Assembly (NCBI GenBank): GCA_022711755.1
Contig: JAKLEA010000017.1
Location: forward strand, 1-64,000
From: Planctomycetota bacterium
GTDB taxonomy: Bacteria > Planctomycetota > Brocadiia > SM23-32 > JAKLEA01
Reading direction: 5' to 3'
DNA length: 64,000 bases
The position numbers were made by a program, and so were the translations under genes. How positions within the stretch are numbered: the first letter of the stretch is position 1; every line of letters begins with the position of its first letter. Positions 24,756 through 33,841 of this stretch are shown one piece after another. The notes beneath the pieces are model-generated. The model was not told where the DNA came from, did not search any database, and was given only the letters and a program-made list of their open reading frames with translations.

Positions 24756-26734
24756 TGATGAATCCGGGCGGGGCCAGGCGGGCATCACTTTCCGAGGCTT
24801 CAGAAGCCGCCCTGGTCTTCGTTCTGACCATAGCCGTCTTCGCGCAGTCAATCGGCTTCGCGCTTACCAACTGGGACGACGACCGCTTCATTGCCGATAA
24901 TCCCTTCGTCGTAGGTCCCGGCGTTCAGTCCGCGCTTGACGGATTCAGCAAAACCCATTGCGCGTATTACGCCCCGTTCCTCTGGCTTGCCTTTCGCGCC
25001 CAGTTCGCCATCTGGAAGCTCTATCCGCATGGTTATCATGCCGTGAACGTCTTCCTTCACGGCGTATGCGCGGTTCTTGTCATGCTGATTGCGCGGGAGT
25101 TGGGCCTGCGCCGGCGCGGGGCGACGCTGGCCGCTCTGCTCTGGGCGCTTCACCCCCTGCGGGTTGAGAGCGTCGCATGGGCGGTCGAGTTGAAGGATTG
25201 CCTCAGCGGGGCGTTCGGCTTCGCTTCGGCGCTGTTCTTTTTGAAATCCCGCCCTGCCCGATCATTGCTGAACTCAGGCCCTGACAATCAGAAACCGGGC
25301 ATCCCTTCTCCATCGGATTTTTTATGCGTGAAATATTGGCTTAGCGTCTTCCTACTTTTACTTGCGCTTGGAACAAAACCCGTGGTCTTCATCTGGCCGG
25401 CGCTGGCGGCGCTTCTATTGCTTTTCCCGCTGATTGTGAAAAGCGAGCCAGACCGCGCCGCCTCAGGCAACCGGGATAAATATGATGTCCGAGTCCTCGC
25501 CCGGCATTGTTTCAAGGCGTGCATGACGCTCCTTCCCCACGCCGCGCTCGGGCTGGCCGGGGCGCTGGTCATGCTTCTGGTTCAGCAGCGGTATGGCGGC
25601 GCGTACCCCGAACACGCGCTGGACCTCGGCCGCGCGGCCATCGTCGTCCCATACAGCCTCTCGTTCCATCTCGTGAAGATATTCCTTCCGTTCAATCTTT
25701 CGACCATCTACTTCCTGCCCCTGCCGGCCACAATCGCATCGGTCTGGTACGCCGTCCCCTTCGGATTCGCGGTCTTCTGCCTGCTGCTCGCCGTCAGGGA
25801 ATTCAATCGAAGCCCCATCGTCACGTGGTGTCTTGCGTATTACGCCGCGGGAATGCTGCCCTACGCGCAGATCGTGCCCTCATACCTCCCCCTCGGCGAT
25901 CGCTATACATACCTCGGCTCGATAGGATTCGCGCTCGGATTCGGCTCGTTCCTCGGCCGCATGGCGGACTCAGCCCTGCGCCCCGGCGCGGGATCAAGGG
26001 CGGGAATCGCCGCGGCGGCGGCCGTGATTCTGCCGGTTGCCTTCTTTTCCGCCCTGACGCTTGCGCGCCTGCCCGTATGGAAGGACTCGATATCGCTCTG
26101 GAGTCCAGTAATACAACGTTATCCCCAGTTGGCCGAGGCTCGAAACGCGATGGGCGTCTCCCTGCACATGGCCGGGCGCCGGACCGAGGCCGAAGTCCAG
26201 TTCCGCGCGGCCATACGATACAAACCGGACTATGAGTTGCCTTACGTCAGCCTTGCCAGGATAATCGCCGAACGCGTCGAGCAGAGGGGAGGCCGGCCGA
26301 CAAACGCGGAACTGGCCGAGGCGGACGCCCTTCTGAAAAAGGTAATGGACCTGGGCATCAGGGACGACCGAGCCATTCACGCCTACGTCGGCACGGCCTT
26401 GCGGCTCGGTCTTGCTGAGCGGGCTGCGCCGGCCGTCGGCGCGCTGGCGGAAACCAGGACGCACGCCCCCGGTCTGTTTGCTTATTCTGGATTCCGCTTC
26501 CTCGTCCACGGGATGCCGTCAGAGGCCGCCGTCTGCATGCACCGCGCCGCGATGGAGATGCCGGGCGACGCAGCCGCATGGTATGCCCTCGGGATGGCCC
26601 TGCGCGAGGCCGGCAAGCCGGATGACGCCGAGCGCATTTTCGCAAAAGCCAGGACGATGACGCCGGACGAATCGCTTTTCCGGGCCTTCGACGCGCGCCT
26701 GGAGCAAGCCAGATCGGAATTGAAGAGGCCGTAA
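24755..26734 (+). CDS. Polytopic membrane protein with C-terminal TPR, TMTC/GT-C-like
   Basis: 659 residues. About ten membrane helices (1-470) carry 'TNWDDDRFIADNPF' after the first helix, LHPLRVESVAWAVELKDCLSG, and 'LPLGDRYTYLGSIG'; these are the hallmarks of bacterial relatives of TMTC-type protein O-mannosyltransferases (D-D near the first loop as the GT-C acidic pair). The last 190 residues are TPR-like helices (AEARNAMGVSLHMAGRRTEAEVQFRAAI). A lipid-linked sugar donor and a protein acceptor are the likely substrates. Coupled to the GDPD gene by a one-base stop/start overlap and 12 bp before another GT-C-like gene. Confidence 0.8.
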   Translation: MMNPGGARRASLSEASEAALVFVLTIAVFAQSIGFALTNWDDDRFIADNPFVVGPGVQSALDGFSKTHCAYYAPFLWLAFRAQFAIWKLYPHGYHAVNVFLHGVCAVLVMLIARELGLRRRGATLAALLWALHPLRVESVAWAVELKDCLSGAFGFASALFFLKSRPARSLLNSGPDNQKPGIPSPSDFLCVKYWLSVFLLLLALGTKPVVFIWPALAALLLLFPLIVKSEPDRAASGNRDKYDVRVLARHCFKACMTLLPHAALGLAGALVMLLVQQRYGGAYPEHALDLGRAAIVVPYSLSFHLVKIFLPFNLSTIYFLPLPATIASVWYAVPFGFAVFCLLLAVREFNRSPIVTWCLAYYAAGMLPYAQIVPSYLPLGDRYTYLGSIGFALGFGSFLGRMADSALRPGAGSRAGIAAAAAVILPVAFFSALTLARLPVWKDSISLWSPVIQRYPQLAEARNAMGVSLHMAGRRTEAEVQFRAAIRYKPDYELPYVSLARIIAERVEQRGGRPTNAELAEADALLKKVMDLGIRDDRAIHAYVGTALRLGLAERAAPAVGALAETRTHAPGLFAYSGFRFLVHGMPSEAAVCMHRAAMEMPGDAAAWYALGMALREAGKPDDAERIFAKARTMTPDESLFRAFDARLEQARSELKRP

Positions 26735-26746
26735 AGAGGCGCATGA

Positions 26747-28369
26747 ATGGCGAACGAGCAAGAATCAATCCAGCCCACGGAAAAGAAACAGCCCCGGCAA
26801 TGGGACGCGCTGACGGTCGCCTTCCCGCTGGCTTTCATCGCTGTCGGGTTCGCGTGCCGTCTGCTCGTTCCGTCAATGGAAATCGCCCGGTTTTTCCCGG
26901 ACGACAGCTTCTTCTATATCAAAACCGCCGGGAACATAGCCGCAGGGAAAGGCTCAACCTTTGACGGCATAAACCCGACCAACGGTTACCATCCGCTGTA
27001 CATGCTCTGGCTTGTCGGCGTGTCCCTGGTGAAACCGCTCAGGGGATTCGACGGCGTCGTCACGGTCTTCATCCTTGACATCATAGTCACCGCCGCGGCG
27101 TTTCCAATTATCTCGATCTTCCTGAAGCGCATCGGAGCGGGAATTGAAACCCGCCTGGCCGCGCTGACGGCCTGCGCGGGCTGCGTGGGCTTCAACGATT
27201 TCGGGATCGAGGCCCGACTGCTCCTCCCGCTGGCATGGCTCTTCGCGTTGCGGATAGTTGATCTTGACGCTGAAGTCCGCCCGCGCGAGATCGTCGTCGG
27301 ACTGCTTGGCATGTTGGTCTGCCTGGCGCGCCTTGACGCAGTTGCGTTTGTCGGATCACTGGCATTCTGCGCGGCCTTTCACGCGCTCCTGCCGCCGCAG
27401 CGGAAGAAGTTGACTGACGCCGCGAAACGTTTCGTCTTCCTTTTCGGCCCGGCCTTCGCGGGGCTGGCGCTTTTCGCCGCGTTCAACGACACCGTCTACG
27501 GCAGGCCGGCCACCGTCTCGGCGTGGCTCAAGTCCGGCTGGCCCGGAACCCTCGCTACCGGGTGGCTGGCGACGGTCGGCGTCGGCGTGCATGCCCGTTT
27601 CCTTCTTTGCGCCGCCCCCGCCATCGTTTATGCCGCAATCCTCAAATGGCGTTATCGCAGCCACTGGCTCAGGCCGTGGGACGCCCCCGCCTCGCGCCCG
27701 GAAATCACAATCGCGTCTCTCTGCTGCTACAACGTCGCATACCTCTGCATCATCCTTCTGCTCTCGACCCATGGAACTCCGGGCTGGTACTTCTCCCTGG
27801 CATTGACGACCTCCATCGTGATTCTGGCCGCCCTGGCTGAATCCGTCGCCTTCCCGATGATGAATTCACTCCCGCAGCGCCTTCCCGCAATTGCAAGGAC
27901 CGGCATGGTCGTGGTATCGCTTGTCTTCGGGGTGGTCTTCGTTGCGGATAAACTCCAGCGGGAATCCTTCCAGCCCGGCTCAATCGCGATGGGACTCTGG
28001 ATGCGGGACAACCTTCCTCCCGACGCCGTGATCTATCAGGTGGATTCCTGCGGCAACGTGGCCTATTTCTCCGAACGCAGCGTCATCAACGGGGACGGCC
28101 TTATCAACGGGTGGGAGTATCAGGACTACGCGCGCTCCGGACGACTCATCGAGTATCTTCGCAAAACCCGCGCGCAATACATCGTCTGGGACGAGTTCAA
28201 AGGCGAGGAACATATCGTAATACCCGTTGTCCTATGGAACATCCCCGACCTTGAAATGAGCTTCTCCGCCGAGCCGGAAAGAATCATTCGCTTCGGCAAA
28301 TACGCGCTGATCAAACCGGAATTATCGTCAATCCGGGTGACAACCCCTCCATGCAGGGCGGATCATTAG
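26747..28369 (+). CDS. GT-C-like polytopic membrane glycosyltransferase
   Basis: 540 residues with about ten membrane helices. After the first helix comes 'FPDDSFFYIKTAGNIAAGKG' and 'INPTNGYHPLYMLWL'; D-D and the YHP motif are typical of ArnT/PMT-related GT-C transferases that use polyprenyl-phosphate sugars. The soluble end (about 430-540; 'NLPPDAVIYQVDSCGNVAYFSER') looks like the periplasmic tail of that family. Likely adds sugars to lipid or protein at the outer face of the inner membrane. Twelve bp downstream of the TMTC-like gene, so probably an operon. Converges with the DUF4139 gene after 31 bp. Confidence 0.82.
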   Translation: MANEQESIQPTEKKQPRQWDALTVAFPLAFIAVGFACRLLVPSMEIARFFPDDSFFYIKTAGNIAAGKGSTFDGINPTNGYHPLYMLWLVGVSLVKPLRGFDGVVTVFILDIIVTAAAFPIISIFLKRIGAGIETRLAALTACAGCVGFNDFGIEARLLLPLAWLFALRIVDLDAEVRPREIVVGLLGMLVCLARLDAVAFVGSLAFCAAFHALLPPQRKKLTDAAKRFVFLFGPAFAGLALFAAFNDTVYGRPATVSAWLKSGWPGTLATGWLATVGVGVHARFLLCAAPAIVYAAILKWRYRSHWLRPWDAPASRPEITIASLCCYNVAYLCIILLLSTHGTPGWYFSLALTTSIVILAALAESVAFPMMNSLPQRLPAIARTGMVVVSLVFGVVFVADKLQRESFQPGSIAMGLWMRDNLPPDAVIYQVDSCGNVAYFSERSVINGDGLINGWEYQDYARSGRLIEYLRKTRAQYIVWDEFKGEEHIVIPVVLWNIPDLEMSFSAEPERIIRFGKYALIKPELSSIRVTTPPCRADH

Positions 28370-28400
28370 CGTAGCGCTGACCCATCCAACATTTGAATCA

Positions 28401-30026
28401 TCAATTATCAACAAGGACGGCGTACTTGTACTTGAACGACCTGGTCTCCCCCGGCGCAAGCTCGATGCTCCACGTCAGCTCGTTCCGTTTGTTGACGGAA
28501 TAGACGCCTTCCTCCCGCAACGCGCTTTTCGGAGAGCCTTCCGCCTGGATCAGTTCCCCTGAGAACTGCCTCCGCGCAATCGCCTTCACGGCCTCCCCCC
28601 GATGGTTCGAGACGGTCAACTGACCCTCGACGGAAACCTTGCGAAAGTCGTTCCCCCAGACGTAGACCAGCTCCCGTTCGCCCGGAACCTCGATCTCCGA
28701 ATGCATTGTCCTGATGCTGAGCGCTTTCGTGACGCGCAGAACCGTCTCCTCCCCCTTGTCTGTCCAGTATATGATCCCCTGTCCATTGAAGGCGTCTCCC
28801 GCGACGACCATTGCCGGGGCCGTCGTCATCGGGAACTCCAGCGGATTCCGGAATTTCACGGCGTCCCACGCTGAGTCCTCGTATTTCTCCGCGTTGCGGG
28901 CGCGCTCCCATTCCTGGATGTAGCGACCGTTGGCGTCGCGCGTGTCGGGGATCACCCACTCGACCACGCGTTCATACGCAGCCTTCGCCGTTCCGACCGG
29001 CATCACCATCGCGTCGCCGCGCTTGAGCGTCAGCCTGCCCGCGTCCTGGTAATGAAGGTCCACGCCCTCGCCGCTGGGCGCGGCTTCAGGCTCCGCTGAT
29101 GCGGACTGCGGCGCGATGTTTGACATTATCACTTGCTGGCTCATGACCGCCGCCTGCCCCACGCCGCCCGGCGTGAAGCGCTGGTTCAACTGCCTGAAGA
29201 AGCGATCCCAACCGGTTGTGGTTGAAAGCGGCGAAACGACCCCGGCGAATGGAACATTCGGGAATCCGGAGATCAGCGTCGTTTCCGCGTCCGCGATATC
29301 GGCAAGCTCGTTCTTGATGATCGCGCTCTGGGACACGACGAGTTCCTTCCCGTCCGTCATGTCCACGCGATACCCCGGCGCCCAGGAAATTCCCTTCTGA
29401 AGACACATCATCGTTACGGACGCAACTCCGGGCGTCTCGATCACGAGCGCCGGCCTGGCCTGCCTGAGCGCCCATTCCGACCCATCCTGCTCAACCGACA
29501 CGATGGCCGAGGCCTCGACGAAGACGCGCCCCTTGTCCGTCCGGAGTACAAGGAACCGCCTCTGCGCAGGCGTCGCGCCCCAGTTGCCCTGGTAATGAAG
29601 CTGCAGCCACTCCAGCGCCTGCCCGACCGACTCTCCGGTCTCGACCGGAGCGATGTCCTCGACAACGCCACTTGCCGCCGGCGCTCCGTCACGAAGGTGG
29701 ACAGTAACCTTTGCGCCGACCAACGCCTCCTGAAGGTCAATTCCCGCGCTGTTGCGCAGCGGAACCTCGATTAGGCGGGTTGTCGCAGTAACCTTTAATT
29801 GCGCGTCGCTCTCGATCCAGAATGTTCCGTGGACTGGTTCCGGCACGTCGGACACCAGGTAGCGCCCGGCTCCCGGAAGTTGAACGGAGCGCTTGACGAC
29901 CGCCAGCCCGTTCTTGAACAGCCCGATCTTCACGATGCGGCTCTCCGCCGGGGTCTCCTGCCCGCGCGCGTAAGATGAAAGGAAGACGACCGCCAACAAC
30001 ATCGCTGCCAACGCGTATCGCCTCAT
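28401..30026 (-). CDS. DUF4139 domain secreted protein
   Basis: About 541 residues from ATG at 30026. Signal peptide MRRYALAAMLLAVVFLSSYARG. The body starts IVKIGLFKNGLAVVKRSVQLPG, a DUF4139-type opening, with PVHGTFWIESDA, and ends SIELAPGETRSFKYKYAVLV, the typical final strands of this beta-rich family (MuiA relatives). Function unknown; members are thought to be envelope proteins. A longer reading (to 30074) is less likely, as AAAGGAG lies 8-9 bases before 30026. A minus-strand promoter candidate lies at 30086-30113. Confidence 0.8.
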   Translation of the reverse strand: MRRYALAAMLLAVVFLSSYARGQETPAESRIVKIGLFKNGLAVVKRSVQLPGAGRYLVSDVPEPVHGTFWIESDAQLKVTATTRLIEVPLRNSAGIDLQEALVGAKVTVHLRDGAPAASGVVEDIAPVETGESVGQALEWLQLHYQGNWGATPAQRRFLVLRTDKGRVFVEASAIVSVEQDGSEWALRQARPALVIETPGVASVTMMCLQKGISWAPGYRVDMTDGKELVVSQSAIIKNELADIADAETTLISGFPNVPFAGVVSPLSTTTGWDRFFRQLNQRFTPGGVGQAAVMSQQVIMSNIAPQSASAEPEAAPSGEGVDLHYQDAGRLTLKRGDAMVMPVGTAKAAYERVVEWVIPDTRDANGRYIQEWERARNAEKYEDSAWDAVKFRNPLEFPMTTAPAMVVAGDAFNGQGIIYWTDKGEETVLRVTKALSIRTMHSEIEVPGERELVYVWGNDFRKVSVEGQLTVSNHRGEAVKAIARRQFSGELIQAEGSPKSALREEGVYSVNKRNELTWSIELAPGETRSFKYKYAVLVDN

Positions 30027-30085
30027 GTGCCATGCTCCTTTCAGCATTGGAAATCCGCCAGAATGCGACTTCAACTACCAGACTT

Positions 30086-30113
30086 ATTCTATTGTATCCG
30101 GGCATTGCTGCAA
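30086..30113 (-). promoter_or_regulatory. Putative promoter of the DUF4139 gene
   Basis: On the minus strand TTGCAG (30108-30113) and TAGAAT (30086-30091) are 16 bases apart, about 60 bp before the ATG at 30026. Plausible sigma-70 signals; by eye only. Confidence 0.45.
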
Positions 30114-30280
30114 AGCTCGTCGCTATCCATCCGCCGGTGAATCATCGGTATGGCTGAACACCTCGTTTACCTTATGCTATGAAATGCCCTTTGTACCTTA
30201 CTTGACGTCTAATGCCGCGTCAAACTAGACTGTATCCGGCGCGGGGATGCCCAGCCCTGCGATCATGCGGAGAAAATGCT

Positions 30281-31273
30281 TTGGCGGAACAGGACAGAAG
30301 AGTCCAGCAGCGCGTTGACCTTCCTCACGCGTCGGTGAAGTACGTCCTTCCCGACAGCGTGGAATCCAGTCTTCGCGCCGGCTGCCCCGTCGGCAACATC
30401 AGCCTGGGCGGGCTGGAATTCCTGGCGCGCGAACCTCTGGCGCAGGGGCGCGAACTGACCATCGAGCTGGACATCCGGGAACGCCCCCCGAAAATGATCC
30501 TGAAGGGCCGCGTCAAGTGGTCAGAAAGACAGGGGGCGGAAATGACCTTCCGCACCGGGGTCAGCTTCCTGGAACTCCCCGTCCTTGAACGCGTCCGCGT
30601 TGCTGAAATCGTAAAAAATCTCGGTAGACGCTTCGCAATCCCGGACGGTTATCAATCCCCCGGAGCCGGGACCGATGAACAAAACGCTTCCCCAGATGTG
30701 AAAACCCGCGAGTTCCCCCCTAACGTGAAACCTCTGGCGGAGATTAACGCCACGAACGAACTCCTGCTGGACCTGCTGACCGCGTATCGCGCGGGGGTCA
30801 ACTTCGATCAGGTCTTCAGCAGCGACGACATTGCGGCGCGCAAGACACGCGCCGAGACATCAGTCGCATATCCGACCGCTCCGCTCTACGAACTGGACGG
30901 CGCGAATCGCATCCGGCTTGCTGAGAGCGATGGACTACCGACGGAGCCTTGCGTTGGCGAAATCCCACTGCCCGAACCGCAACCGAAGCAGCTCTTCGCC
31001 TGCAAGACGCAGGCTCCAATGTCCCTGCGCGACCGCGGGCGGGAGGTCGGGGCCGGCGCGCTCCTGGTCTTCTCTAAAAGCGCCCTTCCGCTGGATGACG
31101 ACGTTGTCATGGCAAGGATAGGAACCGAGGGCGTCGTCTGCCGGTTGACGGTACAGGCCGCAGGCAATTCGCTCCGGTTGACGCCGCTCATGGCCGGGCA
31201 GGACGGGGTCGTGATCCACGCGCGGCTGGCAACGGCCGTCTGGAGACTGGCCGCCATATATGAACATCATTAA
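30281..31273 (+). CDS. PilZ domain protein (c-di-GMP receptor candidate)
   Basis: About 331 residues from TTG at 30281 (CGGAG eight bases upstream); an ATG at 30212 has no ribosome site. The N-terminus shows both c-di-GMP-binding motifs of PilZ domains: RVQQR (RxxxR) and NISLGG (NxSxxG), about 25 residues apart with the beta-barrel strands after them (LKGRVKWSE, MTFRTGVSFLEL). The C-terminal 200 residues contain a helix (NATNELLLDLLTAY) and a beta-rich stretch (about 245-330) of unknown function. The next gene (TonB-like) starts 14 bp before its stop, so the PilZ protein and a Ton-type energy system are coupled. Cytoplasmic; no membrane helix is seen. Confidence 0.85.
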   Translation: MAEQDRRVQQRVDLPHASVKYVLPDSVESSLRAGCPVGNISLGGLEFLAREPLAQGRELTIELDIRERPPKMILKGRVKWSERQGAEMTFRTGVSFLELPVLERVRVAEIVKNLGRRFAIPDGYQSPGAGTDEQNASPDVKTREFPPNVKPLAEINATNELLLDLLTAYRAGVNFDQVFSSDDIAARKTRAETSVAYPTAPLYELDGANRIRLAESDGLPTEPCVGEIPLPEPQPKQLFACKTQAPMSLRDRGREVGAGALLVFSKSALPLDDDVVMARIGTEGVVCRLTVQAAGNSLRLTPLMAGQDGVVIHARLATAVWRLAAIYEHH

Positions 31274-32666
31274 CGCAACCCGTCAGGCTCTCCGCGGGGG
31301 ATTCGGGGACGCCGTCGCAGACTCCGCAGCGCAGGAGGCGCGGCTCTTCGCGGCGCTCATGGTCGCCGCGTTTCTGGCGCAGATGCTCGCCCTCTCAATG
31401 GTCAATCAGCAGACCTTCTTCCGCAAGTTCGCCGCCTCGGAATCCCAGCGCAAAGCCACGGAGACGTTCGTTATCCTTCAACTGACTTCCCCGGATGAGA
31501 AGGAAGAACTAAAAGCTGCATTGCGTCCGTCCGATGCCGCTCTCGCGCCTCAAAAAACGCTCCCGCCGGATGCGCCGCCGGAAAGTAAGCGAGAAGAGCC
31601 GAAACCTGCGGAGCCGGAGAAGGCCGAGCCTGAGCGGAATAAAAAGAATCCCGAGCAGGAACTATGGTTCGTTGACACGGACGACCTGCCGAAGACCGAC
31701 AAGCCGCGGGAGGATACGAACCTTATCGGCGAGAAGGATGTGGCCGCGCAATCAACAACGGCTTCGCCGCTCATGGAAGGAACCGGCGGGCGCAAGGACG
31801 CCAAACTCACCCATTCGACCGCCGGAAACTCCGGCAGCGCGTCAGACGCGCCGGCCATGGAAGTCGTGACGGCAAGGGTCATCCCCCCGCCGCAACCGCC
31901 CGCGTTCGACGCGCCGTCCAGGAACGCGCCGATGATGCCGCAGCGGGAAAGGCAGCGAGAGGCCGACGCTCCGCCTCAGCCGCCCGAAACAAGGGCGCCG
32001 CTTGCCCCGCTGATTCCGGAGCGGATGCGAAAACAGGCTGAGCCGCCAAGCGTCGCGGACTTCGGCAACCGTCCCCCCGAGCCTGTAAAGCCGCCCGGCG
32101 ATCTTTTAAGCGGCGCAAGCTCTCCACTCGCCCCCGCATCGCCGCGCGCCGAGAGGCGTCCGGCAATCGAACCGCTGCGGCCGGAGAGGTTTTCCTCCCC
32201 GTCGTCAAGGCCGCTGCCGGTCTCCGCGCCGGAGAGCGGGCGGCCCGGCGCGGCCCAGTCAATTCCTCTCTTCGCCTCGTTTTCCCGGCAGGGCAAACCG
32301 GTAATCAAGGAGGGGCAGGACGGCGCCGCGCCCGGCAAGGTTGACCTGTCCGCCATCAAGCAGCACGCCTACGCGCCCTACCTCAAGCAGGTGCGCGATA
32401 AAATCATCTACTCCTGGCACTTGCGTTACGTCTACGACGCTCGTATCTTCGTCAAGATTCCGGAGCGTCCCGTTGTGATCAGCTTCAGGACTTATCCGGG
32501 CGGAAGCATCGGCGACGTCCGAATCGAGGACGACGCGGGCAATTCCATACTGGCCAACGCGCTGGCCCGGGCGATCAAGGAGGCCGGCCCGCTGGACGAG
32601 TTCTCAAAGCACAAGATCACCGAAAGATTCCTCTCCATAACGTTTCACTTCAACTTCGGACCATGA
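31260..32666 (+). CDS. TonB/TolA-like energy transducer
   Basis: 468 residues: a membrane helix (about 28-47, FAALMVAAFLAQMLALSMV), a long Pro/Glu/Lys-rich spacer (about 80-370), and a C-terminal domain (about 375-468, YLKQVRDKIIYSWHLRYVYD ... GGSIGDVRIEDDAGN ... LANALARAIKEAGP) in the TonB/TolA C-terminal pattern. The layout is that of a transducer that spans the periplasm and is driven by ExbB-ExbD, both of which follow. A match to a specific receptor gene is not seen. Overlaps the PilZ gene by 14 bp and exbB by 4 bp. Confidence 0.82.
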   Translation: MNIINATRQALRGGFGDAVADSAAQEARLFAALMVAAFLAQMLALSMVNQQTFFRKFAASESQRKATETFVILQLTSPDEKEELKAALRPSDAALAPQKTLPPDAPPESKREEPKPAEPEKAEPERNKKNPEQELWFVDTDDLPKTDKPREDTNLIGEKDVAAQSTTASPLMEGTGGRKDAKLTHSTAGNSGSASDAPAMEVVTARVIPPPQPPAFDAPSRNAPMMPQRERQREADAPPQPPETRAPLAPLIPERMRKQAEPPSVADFGNRPPEPVKPPGDLLSGASSPLAPASPRAERRPAIEPLRPERFSSPSSRPLPVSAPESGRPGAAQSIPLFASFSRQGKPVIKEGQDGAAPGKVDLSAIKQHAYAPYLKQVRDKIIYSWHLRYVYDARIFVKIPERPVVISFRTYPGGSIGDVRIEDDAGNSILANALARAIKEAGPLDEFSKHKITERFLSITFHFNFGP

Positions 32667-33295
32667 ACTGGACAAACCTGAGCGACTGGATGACAAAGGG
32701 CGGGCAGCTCATGTGGCCACTGGCCATTTGCTCCGCCGCCATGATGGCCGCTGTGATCGAGCGGCTTATCATGTTGCGCAGGTCGCGGGTCATGCCGTCC
32801 GGATTGATCGAGGCCGCCTCGCGGGCGGAGACCGCGGCGGACGGCGCCGAACTGCTGCCGAGGTTGAAGACGGATGTTTCGCCGCTGGGCCGGATTCTTC
32901 TCTCCGTCGTGGAGAATCGGGAACTGCCGCGTCCGGAGGCCGACGTTCTGGCGGAGGCGGTCGGCCGGGCGGAGGCCCGGGGGCTTTCGCGCAGGCTGCT
33001 TGTTCTTGAGGCCGTCTACGTCATCGCGCCAATGCTCGGATTGCTTGGGACCGTTGTCGGATTAATGGTCATTTTCCAGGACTTCAGCTCGGCCGGTTCG
33101 GGCGAGGCTCGCGCCTTCAGCCGCGGCATTGCCATGGCGTTGCTTACGACGGTCACGGGCCTTCTCATAGCCATCCCGTCCTATATCGCCCATATATATT
33201 TCAGCCACCGCGTCGAGGACATGGCGATCGAGATGGAGAATCTCGCAACAAAGCTCAGCGCCGCCCTGCGCCGCAGCGTTGAAAATAAAGGATGA
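32663..33295 (+). CDS. exbB: ExbB/TolQ/MotA-type proton channel
   Basis: 210 residues. Three membrane helices at the positions expected of ExbB (about 13-30, 118-140, 158-180) and the family signatures 'YVIAPMLGLLGTVVGLMVIF' and 'AFSRGIAMALLTTVTGLLIAIPSYIAHIYF' with the Thr and Glu residues of the channel. Starts at ATG in the ATGA overlap with the transducer gene. Works with ExbD to turn the proton gradient into motion of TonB/TolA. Confidence 0.92.
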   Translation: MNWTNLSDWMTKGGQLMWPLAICSAAMMAAVIERLIMLRRSRVMPSGLIEAASRAETAADGAELLPRLKTDVSPLGRILLSVVENRELPRPEADVLAEAVGRAEARGLSRRLLVLEAVYVIAPMLGLLGTVVGLMVIFQDFSSAGSGEARAFSRGIAMALLTTVTGLLIAIPSYIAHIYFSHRVEDMAIEMENLATKLSAALRRSVENKG

Positions 33296-33722
33296 TGGCA
33301 ACGCCGTGAAATTTCATAATCCCGGCATCAGACGCCCGCAGCTTATGCTCACGTCCCTCATTGACGTCATGTTCATTGTTCTCATATTCTTCATCGTCAG
33401 CAGCACCTTTGCGGAACAGCCGGGCGTGCCGCTGGAACTTCCCCGCGTCTCAAGCGCGGAGACCGGCAGAATCACCCCTGCGACAGTGACGATAGACGAG
33501 AAGGGCAACATGTGGATTCAAAGCGCGCCGATTGAACGCGGAGAATTGAAGGCGAGACTTGCCGAACTTAAGGCGCGGCACGGCGACATCCCTGTGGTGC
33601 TCAAGGCGCATCGTCTGGTGGCCTATGAAACCGCCTTGCAGGTGCTCCGCGCAGCCCAGGAACTGGGTTTCACGAAGGTCGTAGCCCCGGTTACAGTCGA
33701 GGATGAGACGCAAAACCGCTGA
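33279..33722 (+). CDS. exbD: ExbD/TolR-type proton channel subunit
   Basis: 147 residues. Short cytoplasmic start, one membrane helix with the conserved aspartate (SLIDVMFIVLIFFIV, D29), and a periplasmic domain with typical ExbD strands (GVPLELPRVSSAE, LKARHGDIPVVLKAHR, VLRAAQELGFTKVVAPV). Alternative start GTG at 33306 gives VKFHNPGIRR. Overlaps exbB by 17 bp. With exbB and the transducer it completes a Ton- or Tol-type system. Confidence 0.9.
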   Translation: MKIKDDGNAVKFHNPGIRRPQLMLTSLIDVMFIVLIFFIVSSTFAEQPGVPLELPRVSSAETGRITPATVTIDEKGNMWIQSAPIERGELKARLAELKARHGDIPVVLKAHRLVAYETALQVLRAAQELGFTKVVAPVTVEDETQNR

Positions 33723-33764
33723 ACGGAGACCGCGCGAAACCCGATTGTCCGCAATCTTTAACTG

Positions 33765-33793
33765 TTGACTGTCGGCGATTTAGAGAATAAAAA
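33765..33793 (+). promoter_or_regulatory. Weak promoter candidate before the lipoprotein gene
   Basis: TTGACT (33765-33770), 17 bases, then TAAAAA (33788-33793), about 50 bp before the ATG at 33842. The -35 is good; the -10 is poor. Readthrough from exbD remains possible. Confidence 0.35.
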
Positions 33794-33841
33794 GAGAGTT
33801 GTGTAGAATCGCGCAAGCCATTGAAAGGCAAAGGAGAAGAA

